A stretch of DNA of 14,229 bases, from contig DZAQ01000026.1 in assembly GCA_022729615.1 (NCBI GenBank), forward strand, positions 1 through 14,229. The letters run 5' to 3'. Made by a program: the position numbers and the translations under genes. A model generated the notes under the pieces. It did not search any database and was not told the DNA's origin. It was given only the letters and a program-made list of their open reading frames with translations. Positions 1 through 7,329 of the stretch are shown piece by piece; positions within the stretch are counted from its first letter, which is position 1, and every line of letters starts with the position of its first letter. Origin of the DNA: Sulfurovum sp. (GTDB taxonomy: Bacteria > Campylobacterota > Campylobacteria > Campylobacterales > Sulfurovaceae).

Positions 1-337
1 CAAAACGCAGGGCATTATCGGGAAAATCTCCATGAGTATCACCGTAGGGGTGAGGGCGGTTTGAGAGCAGAGGAGAATATATAAAGAGTGATTCGACACC
101 GCTATTGGATGCTTGGTAGAGCGATATCGTATGAAGTTCATCTCCTAGAGTGAGCTCAAAAGAGAGATCAAGCGGACAAATCTCAAATCTGTCGCGATCA
201 ATAAAATCATACAGCGGCATAATGGTTCGGATTTGAATCTTTTTGGAGAGTGCTTTTGGAAGCGCCCCCGAGACATCCGCAAGCCCTCCTGTTTTGGCAT
301 AAGGGTAAATTTCAGCGGAAGCGAAGAGAAGTTTCAT
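1..337 (-). CDS. glgA: Glycogen synthase GlgA, N-terminal part (cut by window edge)
   Basis: Glycogen synthase (GT5, GT-B fold) transfers glucose from a nucleotide sugar, usually ADP-glucose in bacteria, to the non-reducing end of a growing alpha-1,4-glucan. Reading back from the ATG at 337 gives 112 uninterrupted codons beginning [20 protein letters not shown]. The K-T-G-G-L motif sits at residues 15-19, with Lys15 at the same place as the substrate-binding Lys15 of E. coli GlgA. The 'DVSGALPK' segment follows and a 'DNALRF' segment near the window edge matches the family. The rest of the protein (normally about 470-490 aa) lies beyond position 1. The start lies 11 bp after the galT stop, and I see no strong Shine-Dalgarno in the short gap, so coupling to galT translation is likely. 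Identification is secure; only the C-terminal catalytic half is unseen. Confidence 0.93.
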   Translation of the reverse strand, partial: MKLLFASAEIYPYAKTGGLADVSGALPKALSKKIQIRTIMPLYDFIDRDRFEICPLDLSFELTLGDELHTISLYQASNSGVESLFIYSPLLSNRPHPYGDTHGDFPDNALRF

Positions 338-348
338 CGCCAAGCCAT

Positions 349-1368
349 TTAGATTTTCGCTTCACGAAGTAGTTTTGCCGCCTCTTCGGGGGTGACCGGA
401 TTGATGATCATTCCCGTGGCAAGCTCAAAGCCGCCCAAGCGGTAGATGCGCGGCATGATACGAATCGTCATGCGGTAGTATTTTTGGAGATGATCAAAGA
501 AGGGTTCATTTTCAAAATTACTGTTGAGCGGAGCCATCTGAAAAGCCAAATTGTAATCAAAGTCGCCAAGCTCTTTATCGAGGCGTCTCAGTACATCACT
601 CAACAGTGTTGCTAGATGTAAAATGTCATCACGATTGAGCTGATCAAGAGTGCCGAGTGTTCTTTTGGGAGCGATAGAGACCTCAAAAGGGAAGCTTGAA
701 GCAAATGGGCAATAAGCGACAAAATCACCTCTTTTGGCGACAATTCTCACCTCCTGTGACAATTCATTCTCAAGAAGATCCTCTACTTTGCCTCTGCCGT
801 GTCTTCTATAGTAGAGCATTTCCCGTTTGAGGAGATTGAGCTCTTTGTGGGGCATCACGGGCAGGGCGATGATCTGTGTATGGGGATGCGATTGGGTAGC
901 GCCGGCACTTTCGCCCTCATTTTTGAAGATGCTTGCGTAGATCAATCTTCTGTCGTTTCGCAGATCAGCTATCCGTTTGGCGATAGTAGAGAGCCATTTG
1001 CCGATCTGTTTGCTCTGTAAATGAGAAAAACGACACTCATGGTTTGGAGTATCGATGACGATCTCATGTGCGCCTAGCCCGCATTGCGACTCAAAGAGTC
1101 CATTTGTATGCGAAACGCTATCAAGCTCTATCTGCACGGCTTTGTAGAGATTGGGGATGACGCGCACATTCCACTCCTCAAAATGTGCATCTCGCTCTCT
1201 GTTGGCATAGATTTCAGGAGGAGTGAGCTTTTCATGTCCCGGACAAAACGGGCAGGAGCCTTTTGGCGTTATATTCTTCTCCTTGAGTAGCGTATCGGGT
1301 CTTCTCATACGCTCAGGCGCTATCAGCACATAAAGGTCATGAAGGCGGTCTCTTCGAATATCAGACAT
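349..1368 (-). CDS. galT: GalT-family hexose-1-phosphate nucleotidylyltransferase
   Basis: A 339-aa member of the GalT branch of the HIT superfamily. These enzymes move a nucleoside monophosphate between sugar phosphates through a covalent histidine intermediate; the classical reaction is UDP-glucose plus galactose-1-P. The zinc ligands appear complete: Cys39 and Cys42 in CPFC, His110 in the TPNH segment and His161. The active site reads HPHTQ at residues 161-165, with His163 as the nucleophile; E. coli has HPHGQ. Length is normal. The start follows the GH57 stop by 21 bp, with an AAGGGA-type ribosome binding site 6-7 bases upstream. No galK, galE or galM lies in the window, and the gene sits directly before glgA. 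The physiological substrate may therefore be glucose-1-P with ADP- or UDP-glucose, as in related ADP-glucose phosphorylases, rather than galactose. The fold and reaction class are clear; the substrate is not. Confidence 0.9.
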   Translation of the reverse strand: MSDIRRDRLHDLYVLIAPERMRRPDTLLKEKNITPKGSCPFCPGHEKLTPPEIYANRERDAHFEEWNVRVIPNLYKAVQIELDSVSHTNGLFESQCGLGAHEIVIDTPNHECRFSHLQSKQIGKWLSTIAKRIADLRNDRRLIYASIFKNEGESAGATQSHPHTQIIALPVMPHKELNLLKREMLYYRRHGRGKVEDLLENELSQEVRIVAKRGDFVAYCPFASSFPFEVSIAPKRTLGTLDQLNRDDILHLATLLSDVLRRLDKELGDFDYNLAFQMAPLNSNFENEPFFDHLQKYYRMTIRIMPRIYRLGGFELATGMIINPVTPEEAAKLLREAKI

Positions 1369-1389
1369 TATTTTTCCCTTTTGTGTACA

Positions 1390-3441
1390 TTATACAAACC
1401 AATTTTCTGCATAGGTCGTCTCCAGATCAATTTCCAGCTCGCCATACCCCGGAAGGGATTGGATGATGATGCCATTGCGTTCAATCTCAAATCGTAATTG
1501 CAGTTTGGCCGCGTTGACCTCTCCAAATTCCAACCCAAGCTCTAGCCAGCTGTCACAGGCAATTTTGAGATATATTCCATTCTCTTCTGCTTCATAGAAT
1601 TTGGTGCGGCACAAGGAGGGTAAGGCGATCTGAAATCGCGCATTAAAGGGGGCAATGTGTATATGCAGATGATCACAGGTACGCAGCTCCTCCATGTTCC
1701 CCTCAAAAGCGCAATAGACCCGACTTTCGCTTTGACCAAAACGGATCGACTCTATAGGACCTCGCACTCTATCCATGGTGGAGAAGAGTTTGGTCTCATC
1801 CACGAAGCCGCTCCCCACCCATTCAAAAAAGGAATTATGCTTCCCATTGACAACCGGTTCGATAGGAAACTTCGGCTGTAGGAGGAAATCAACACCGCTT
1901 CGGTCAGAAATAATAGGAACATAGAGATCGTTTGGCGGCGAAACACTCATCAAAAGATATATCTCGATCAAGTGTGAGCGAAAAAGCTCATCAAATTCGG
2001 CACCAAATTCTGTCATATGATCGTCGCCGTACCACCAAAACCAATCCGAACACTCTGCGGCAAGAAAATGGTGCTCGATTTTTGCCTTGATAAAGTCATC
2101 GATTTGTGATTTGTGATGCTCGTAGTCACGGCGGGTCATATAGATGAGCTCCCAGCCTCTCGTTTTTTCCGGATGTCCTACCCAGGTGTTGAACTCTCCA
2201 TGTATCCAGCTGCCGGGCGCTAAATGCGGCAGCTCTTTGAGAGGTGACGAGGCAACCTCATCCATGCCTGTTGTGATGCACCAAGGCGTGTGTTTGAGTC
2301 GCGTGTAGAGAGCATCAAAAAAATCAAACGCATTGTTGTGATAAAACTCCCAAGCATTCTCTCCATCCAAAATGACAAATACAGTTCTGTTTTCGCCCCC
2401 TTTGGAGATAGTGTCAATGGAAGATATGAAGTGATCCGCAGCCCGCCCGGCATCCCAAAATCTATAGGTGAAACCGAAAAGATCGCTCAATCCATGATCC
2501 CTGAAGCCTATCGCTACACCATTGTGCGTATAAGGGGAGTAGAGTGCGTCACGGTTGCCTGAGCCAAGAGATTTGAAGAGTATCGCCTCATCGGTGGCAA
2601 CCCATTTGAGTTTCGCATCACGATAGAGCTCCAAAGTCCGTTCATCCACAGCCCCCTCGGCAGGCCAAAAACCTACGGCGTCAAATCCGAATGTCTCCAA
2701 AAAAAGTGCTTGTGCTTTGGATATCTGGAGTTTTGCATCCTCCTCAAGCGAGAGATGATGTGCCGGGATATTAGTACCCGGATGCGCTATTTGGGCATTG
2801 TTCATATCTATAAGAAGCGGAAGTATCGGGTGGTTGAGAGGGGTTGTAGAGAGGGAGATGACCCCGTCACGCTGCAGTTTGGCATAGTAGGGGAAAATTG
2901 TGCCGATAAAATCACCAAGTGTCTGCAGCAGGGCAAGTTTTTGTTCACATCGAAAATGACCTGATGAGGCAAGCATCTCTTTGACAATAGGATTGTGGGT
3001 TCGCAAATAGACTCCGCACCACGCCAGTGCAAACCAAGTCTCCATATCACACAGCTCGTCATCGCTATAGGAGTCGAGATTGTAGAGGGCTCGATAGGGT
3101 TCGATAGGCACTACCATAGTCTCATAAGGGCAGCTTTTGCACATTTTGATCATCCACTCTCTATCAGTTTCGTTCAGCTCTGAAGGGTGCTTCATCCAAA
3201 GTCCAAAAAAACGATCGTTTTGCTCAATATTTTGAGCATAGAGATTGATCTGCTCTATTAGCGGGGGTGTGATGTTGAAAGTCGCTTTGAGCCCATCGTG
3301 CCTAGCGAGCATCCAAGGCATATCATAATAATCTTTGATCGCATGCAAAAATACCCACGGCATCTGCATAATGCCCGCCGCATTTCGATAGTCGGGCTGA
3401 TGCATATGCCATACAAAGCTGAGTTTGAGCGGAAAATTCAT
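1390..3441 (-). CDS. Glycoside hydrolase family 57 (alpha-amylase/glucanotransferase type)
   Basis: GH57 enzymes are retaining alpha-glucan hydrolases, 4-alpha-glucanotransferases or branching enzymes. All five family motifs are visible (numbering from the ATG at 3441): HMHQP near residues 12-16; the TPLNHPILPLL stretch near 200-210; FWPAEGAVD with the predicted nucleophile Glu262; ILDGENAWE with the predicted acid/base Asp359; and WFWWYGDDH near 467-475. The last about 150 residues look like an all-beta C-terminal region. The product is 683 aa, typical of the COG1449 group. There is no signal peptide, which fits cytoplasmic glycogen turnover. Start choice: the ATG at 3441 comes 2 bp after the upstream stop and places the first motif close to the N-terminus, as usual. 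An in-frame ATG at 3459 would overlap the upstream gene by 16 bp. Neither has a strong ribosome binding site. Hydrolysis versus transfer or branching cannot be decided from sequence. Confidence 0.9.
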   Translation of the reverse strand: MNFPLKLSFVWHMHQPDYRNAAGIMQMPWVFLHAIKDYYDMPWMLARHDGLKATFNITPPLIEQINLYAQNIEQNDRFFGLWMKHPSELNETDREWMIKMCKSCPYETMVVPIEPYRALYNLDSYSDDELCDMETWFALAWCGVYLRTHNPIVKEMLASSGHFRCEQKLALLQTLGDFIGTIFPYYAKLQRDGVISLSTTPLNHPILPLLIDMNNAQIAHPGTNIPAHHLSLEEDAKLQISKAQALFLETFGFDAVGFWPAEGAVDERTLELYRDAKLKWVATDEAILFKSLGSGNRDALYSPYTHNGVAIGFRDHGLSDLFGFTYRFWDAGRAADHFISSIDTISKGGENRTVFVILDGENAWEFYHNNAFDFFDALYTRLKHTPWCITTGMDEVASSPLKELPHLAPGSWIHGEFNTWVGHPEKTRGWELIYMTRRDYEHHKSQIDDFIKAKIEHHFLAAECSDWFWWYGDDHMTEFGAEFDELFRSHLIEIYLLMSVSPPNDLYVPIISDRSGVDFLLQPKFPIEPVVNGKHNSFFEWVGSGFVDETKLFSTMDRVRGPIESIRFGQSESRVYCAFEGNMEELRTCDHLHIHIAPFNARFQIALPSLCRTKFYEAEENGIYLKIACDSWLELGLEFGEVNAAKLQLRFEIERNGIIIQSLPGYGELEIDLETTYAENWFV

Positions 3442-3443
3442 TG

Positions 3444-5948
3444 TTACGCTTTTTTCCATTCATCTATTTTTACCTGATACTCATCATAGATAGCTTTTCC
3501 GCTCTCTTCGTTGGCAGCTTGAATGTAGAGATTGAGTTGATCACTGTATTGATCGGGGATCATCAGTATCCAGTCGGTCGGATTGAGCCAAATTTTCACG
3601 CCATCCGCTGTTGAAGATTTTTTCTCTTTCGCGTCTTCGAGGAATTTCCGCATCATTTTGCCTTTGAGGGCTTGTGAGCACTCAATGTTTGTTTGCAGAT
3701 AATAGAATGGTTCTACGCTTTGCGCAAGATCTGAGAGTTTGACCTTGTGCTTGATGATCATCTCCAATATTTTGAGGGTAGCGTACATTGAGTCTCTGTA
3801 AAGGGAGAATTCAGTAAAGGCAAAATTCCCGTCAATCGTCGCAATGAGATCATATTTGCGCAGCTGTTTGGCAGAAAAATTGGAGTATTTTCCTCGTTCG
3901 ATCTCAAGATTTTCATAGCAAATAATATCAGGAGCCCAAGTGGGGAGAAATACCCTCTTTTTGTCTTTCTTGGTTCCCTCCATATTTAAAAGCGCCAAGA
4001 CAACCTGAAGCGCCGTCTGCATACTCAGTACAGTGCCTTCGTCACATATTAGTACGAGCCGCTGACCATATGGATAGACCATAAATCCGGCATCCATCTG
4101 AAGACTTCGCACAACCATCTCTACATCTTGGATAGATCTTTTGTTGAGCGATCTAAAATTGGCAAGCCGTGACTGATCGTTGTAGTTGTTGAAAATCATA
4201 TTATCAATATTGAGATCATTTAAGATGCTTGGAAATACTTCTGAGGCGGTACCATGCATCATATCTACCGCGATACGGCAATCTGCGCAGCTAAAGAGTC
4301 TTTTTTGGAAACCCTCTTCTATACTTCGTTTGTAGTCTATGCACTCTTGGAGACGCTCTGACTCTGTGATCTCACCGATTTGACCGAAATCAACTCGTCT
4401 AAACGACTCTTTGAAATAAGCCTTTTCGATCTTTTTTGCCAAATCGCTATTGATGCGAAGAGCATCGTCATTGTAAAGGGTGATTGCCGTGCTGCTGGCA
4501 TCCTCCCTCTCTTGTCTGAAGTAAACACCCGCGATATATTCAGGCGTATGAGCGAGATTGAAACGCATGATCGCAGATGGGATCGATTTGAGATCGACGA
4601 CATTGACGCCGGAAGCGAGCATCCCGCCCACGAAAGCTCTCTTGAGCATGCGTGAGCTTTTATTGTGATCTCTTCCGATGAGTATCGTCGAACCCACAGG
4701 CATCTGGGCTCCGAAAGCCTCTGCAAGTTTGCTGGACATTTCACATGAGAGTTCTATATTTGATTTGCCTGCAACCGTGCCGTTTTCAAAAATAGAATTT
4801 TTGTATTTATTTCCCAAGATGATATTGCTGCTGACGATAGCGGCGGATTCGATCTTCTTGTTTGGCCAGATAGTGACATCTTTTTCGACTGTGACAAGTT
4901 CGCCGATCTCGCACCCTTCTGCCAAGATAATTCCCGCGCTCATTTTGCAGTTTTTGCCGATAGTGTTGTCATTGCAAATGACCGCCATATCCAGCTTGCA
5001 GCCACTCTCAATATCGACATCATCCCAGATAACGGAGTTGCTTATTTTGTTGTCTTTGCCTATAGTGACATTATCCCCGATAACACAATTTTTGAGCTTT
5101 GATTTTTTGCCGATCTTCACATTTTTGCCAAGTATGACTTTCCCGATGATCTCGATATCATCATCAAAATCATAATCGTGATCGCTATAGAGCTTCCCGT
5201 CGGGGTATTTGGAGGCTTTGCCCGGGAAATTGAAATTGACACGATCGCTCATGATATCCTCATGAACCTCTCTATAACTCTCAGGATTGCCGACATCTCT
5301 CCAGTATCCCTCTGCATGTCCGGCGATGAGTTCGATGCCCTCTCTCATCAAAAGCGGAAAGAGGTCTTTGGCGAAGTCAAAATTTTCACCTTTGGGAATG
5401 TAATTCAAAATCTCCGGTTCAATGATGTAGATGCCGGTATTGATGGTATCGCTAAATACTTCACCCCAGCTCGGCTTCTCGAGAAACTTCTCGATTCTTC
5501 CCTCTTTGTTGGCGATGACTACTCCAAATTCAAGAGGGTTTTCGACAGATGTGAGGGTGATGGTGAGTTTTGATTTTTTCTTTTTGTGATAATCAAAGAT
5601 TTTTTGGAAATCAAAATCCGTCACAAGGTCGCCGCTGATGATGATGAAATTCTCATCACCGATATACTCTTGTGCCAGCTTCACGGCGCCGGCAGTCCCA
5701 TAGTCATCATCCGGAACTACATAGGTGATATTCATCCCAAACGCACTGCCGTCTCCAAAATAGTCTTGGATGACATCGGGTTTGAAATAGAGCAATACAA
5801 TAAACTCTTTGATGCCGAGATCTCTCAGCATCACCATCGTATTTTCCATCATCGGTCGGTTCGCAACCGGCAACATCGGTTTTGGTCTTGAGTTTGTAAG
5901 CGGTTGGATTCGTGTTCCGAATCCTCCCGCCATCACTACAGCTTTCAT
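3444..5948 (-). CDS. Sugar nucleotidyltransferase fused to degenerate phosphomannomutase-like region
   Basis: An 834-aa three-part protein. Residues 1-235 are a sugar-1-phosphate nucleotidyltransferase, with the NTP-binding loop GGFGTRIQPLT at 8-18, the metal/NTP aspartate region SGDLVTD at 105-111, FLEKP at 155-159, NTGIY at 170-174 and a YWRDVGNP motif near 215-222. Residues about 265-375 are isoleucine-rich hexapeptide repeats of a left-handed beta-helix. From about 385 to the end is an alpha-phosphohexomutase-like region. That region lacks a T-x-S-H-N-P phosphoserine loop (474-495 reads GVYFRQ...DASSTA) and lacks the D-x-D-x-D metal motif (619-631 is DAGFMVYPYGQRL), so it is probably non-catalytic. 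Proteins of this architecture are often annotated mannose-1-phosphate guanylyltransferase, but the base and sugar used cannot be told here. Without a glgC in view it could supply the glucosyl donor for GlgA; that is inference. A strong AGGAGGAG ribosome binding site precedes the ATG. Confidence 0.88.
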   Translation of the reverse strand: MKAVVMAGGFGTRIQPLTNSRPKPMLPVANRPMMENTMVMLRDLGIKEFIVLLYFKPDVIQDYFGDGSAFGMNITYVVPDDDYGTAGAVKLAQEYIGDENFIIISGDLVTDFDFQKIFDYHKKKKSKLTITLTSVENPLEFGVVIANKEGRIEKFLEKPSWGEVFSDTINTGIYIIEPEILNYIPKGENFDFAKDLFPLLMREGIELIAGHAEGYWRDVGNPESYREVHEDIMSDRVNFNFPGKASKYPDGKLYSDHDYDFDDDIEIIGKVILGKNVKIGKKSKLKNCVIGDNVTIGKDNKISNSVIWDDVDIESGCKLDMAVICNDNTIGKNCKMSAGIILAEGCEIGELVTVEKDVTIWPNKKIESAAIVSSNIILGNKYKNSIFENGTVAGKSNIELSCEMSSKLAEAFGAQMPVGSTILIGRDHNKSSRMLKRAFVGGMLASGVNVVDLKSIPSAIMRFNLAHTPEYIAGVYFRQEREDASSTAITLYNDDALRINSDLAKKIEKAYFKESFRRVDFGQIGEITESERLQECIDYKRSIEEGFQKRLFSCADCRIAVDMMHGTASEVFPSILNDLNIDNMIFNNYNDQSRLANFRSLNKRSIQDVEMVVRSLQMDAGFMVYPYGQRLVLICDEGTVLSMQTALQVVLALLNMEGTKKDKKRVFLPTWAPDIICYENLEIERGKYSNFSAKQLRKYDLIATIDGNFAFTEFSLYRDSMYATLKILEMIIKHKVKLSDLAQSVEPFYYLQTNIECSQALKGKMMRKFLEDAKEKKSSTADGVKIWLNPTDWILMIPDQYSDQLNLYIQAANEESGKAIYDEYQVKIDEWKKA

Positions 5949-6059
5949 GATTTACATCTCCTCCTCTTGTTTGAATAGATAAAGAGTGGGATCCGAGAAA
6001 GCCGCTCTTTATCTTTGTAGAATCTATTCTAATGCGATTCGTGTAAAGAGAACCTAAAA
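5949..6059 (-). promoter_or_regulatory. Intergenic region with inverted repeats, possible internal promoter or RNA-processing site
   Basis: This 111-bp gap is one of only two sizeable spacers in the locus. It holds a perfect 10-bp inverted repeat, AGATAAAGAG (5977-5986) against CTCTTTATCT (6005-6014), with an 18-nt loop. GAATAGAT (5973-5980) is also the exact complement of ATCTATTC (6022-6029), giving a longer or competing stem, and TAGAAT-CT-ATTCTA (6018-6031) is a small palindrome. No T-run follows on the minus strand, so this is not an ordinary intrinsic terminator. On the minus strand TAGAAT (6031-6026) could act as a -10 element, but I find no good -35 at the right distance. The AGGAGGAG ribosome binding site of the next gene lies just downstream. 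Structure is seen; function is open. Confidence 0.4.
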
Positions 6060-6338
6060 TTAGAGTTCCAAAAGTGAATTTTTTGAACCAAATGGCGATG
6101 TGATACACCCAAGCTCATCATCGCAATGCCATTGGTTGTCGCTAGTGAGATAACCAAACTCATAAGAGCTGCCGATCGGGAGCATTCTTCTCAAATAAAA
6201 CTCACCGCTCTTTTTTTGTTTCATAGGCTCCTGCGCCCAATCATTCCATGAGCCTGAAAGCATGCAGCTATTCATTTTTGCTCCTGAAAAAGTAAAAGTT
6301 ACCCAAGCCTTATCATCTTTGGGTGTGATTTTGACCAT
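6060..6338 (-). CDS. Stand-alone glycogen-binding module protein (CBM48/AMPK-beta type)
   Basis: A 92-aa protein made almost entirely of one carbohydrate-binding module of the CBM48 (isoamylase N-domain/AMPK beta-subunit) type. The core reads LSGSWNDW at residues 27-34, then SYEFGYL, NQW near 68-70 and a terminal KNSLLEL. It aligns by eye with the AMPK beta glycogen-binding domain: Trp34 matches AMPK Trp100, Trp70 matches Trp133 and Asn87 matches Asn150, the residues that stack on or bond to maltosaccharides. The lysine of AMPK (Lys126) is replaced by Glu60. No catalytic domain, signal peptide or membrane segment is present. The start lies 19 bp after pfkA, with an AAGGA ribosome binding site 6 bases before the ATG. 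A role in tethering an enzyme to the glycogen particle or sensing glycogen is inferred from family and neighbours; no direct function is known to me. Confidence 0.85.
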   Translation of the reverse strand: MVKITPKDDKAWVTFTFSGAKMNSCMLSGSWNDWAQEPMKQKKSGEFYLRRMLPIGSSYEFGYLTSDNQWHCDDELGCITSPFGSKNSLLEL

Positions 6339-6357
6339 TTTTTATCCTTTTTTTTAT

Positions 6358-7317
6358 TTAGTCAAGCAGTTTGATAGCATCAAGATATCTTTGTGGCAAT
6401 TGATATTTATTTGACACTACCTCTTGGATCTCCATAAGCTTGAACTCTCCATTTTGATGGACGACGATCTTGTTTGAGTCGTTGTGCGTAAGGAGATGAT
6501 CGACAGCCGCGATAGTAAACGCAAAAGCCATCAATCGATCACGCACTGTAGGGTTGCCGCCTCTTTGGATGTGACCCAAGATACTCACCCGTGTCTCTAG
6601 TCCGATAGTCTCTTGAAGCCATTTATGGACTTCTCCTGTTTGTTTGGTGCCCTCAGCAACAATCGCAAGAGCATAATTTCGCCCATCTTCAACCTCTTTG
6701 CGCAGCCTTTTGCCAACCTTTTCATAATCAAAAGGAGTTTCAGGGATCACGCATACCTCCGCGCCGCTTATCATCGCAGAGACGATCGCGAGATAGCCGC
6801 AGTCTCTCCCCATCACCTCTACCAAAAAGGCACGGTTGAACGAAGATGCCGTATCGCGGATCTTATCAAGTGCGTCACGGATGACATTGAGCGCCGTATC
6901 CGCGCCCAAACAGTAGTCTGTCCCATAGATATCATTATCGATAGTGGAGGGGATACCGACGAAATTGAGATCAAATTCTGAGCTAAATCTCTCCATAGCC
7001 CGAAAAGAGCCGTCACCGCCGAGCACTACGAGTCCTGTGATGCCATGAGCCTTGAGGTTGTCATAGGCTTTTTGACGATACTCATGCTCAAAAAATCGTT
7101 TTGAACGCGATGAGCGGATGATTGTGCCGCCTCGGTGGAGAATACCGGCGACATCTACATGTGTTGCCGGTTTGATTTTGTTATCAATGAGCCCCTCAAG
7201 ACCGTCATAGATAAGATAGGGCTCTTGCCCTTGCTTGAATACATAATCCACAAATTTTTTGATCGCCGGGTTCATTCCGGGGGCGTCACCGCCTGATGAC
7301 ATGATTGCGAGTGCCAT
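6358..7317 (-). CDS. pfkA: 6-phosphofructokinase, predicted ATP-dependent
   Basis: PfkA phosphorylates fructose-6-phosphate to fructose-1,6-bisphosphate, the committing step of Embden-Meyerhof glycolysis. The 319-aa product has the usual bacterial length. Visible motifs are SSGGDAPGMN at 7-16, GGDGS at 100-104, IPSTIDND at 122-129 containing the catalytic Asp127, MGRDCG at 169-174 and LGHIQRGGNP further on. Glycine after GGD (E. coli position 104) points to ATP; pyrophosphate enzymes have Asp there. The position that is Gly124 in E. coli, and Lys in PPi enzymes, is Ser here. The gene starts 12 bp after the pgk stop, with an AGGAG ribosome binding site 5 bases from the ATG. Its presence indicates real glycolytic flux rather than only gluconeogenesis, and it is lacking in many Campylobacterota such as Campylobacter and Helicobacter. 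Confidence 0.95.
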   Translation of the reverse strand: MALAIMSSGGDAPGMNPAIKKFVDYVFKQGQEPYLIYDGLEGLIDNKIKPATHVDVAGILHRGGTIIRSSRSKRFFEHEYRQKAYDNLKAHGITGLVVLGGDGSFRAMERFSSEFDLNFVGIPSTIDNDIYGTDYCLGADTALNVIRDALDKIRDTASSFNRAFLVEVMGRDCGYLAIVSAMISGAEVCVIPETPFDYEKVGKRLRKEVEDGRNYALAIVAEGTKQTGEVHKWLQETIGLETRVSILGHIQRGGNPTVRDRLMAFAFTIAAVDHLLTHNDSNKIVVHQNGEFKLMEIQEVVSNKYQLPQRYLDAIKLLD

Positions 7318-7329
7318 AGATACTCCTGT

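Noticed and set aside
334..348. Tiny frame starting at the ATG at 348 just after galT
   Set aside because: It ends after four codons (MAWR). It is only a chance ATG between galT and glgA, though it may slightly affect initiation at the glgA ATG.
4678..5175. 165-codon plus-strand open frame with hydrophobic, leucine/isoleucine-rich translation
   Set aside because: It lies opposite the hexapeptide-repeat region of the nucleotidyltransferase. Antisense reading of Ile/Gly/Lys repeats gives a false membrane-like protein. No ribosome binding site or family match is seen, and the minus-strand gene is certain.
5977..6014. Intrinsic terminator before the nucleotidyltransferase gene
   Set aside because: The stem is clear but AT-rich and is not followed by a T-run on the minus strand.
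6358..7317. Pyrophosphate-dependent phosphofructokinase
   Set aside because: The GGDG motif has glycine where PPi enzymes carry aspartate, and the PKTIDND lysine is absent.
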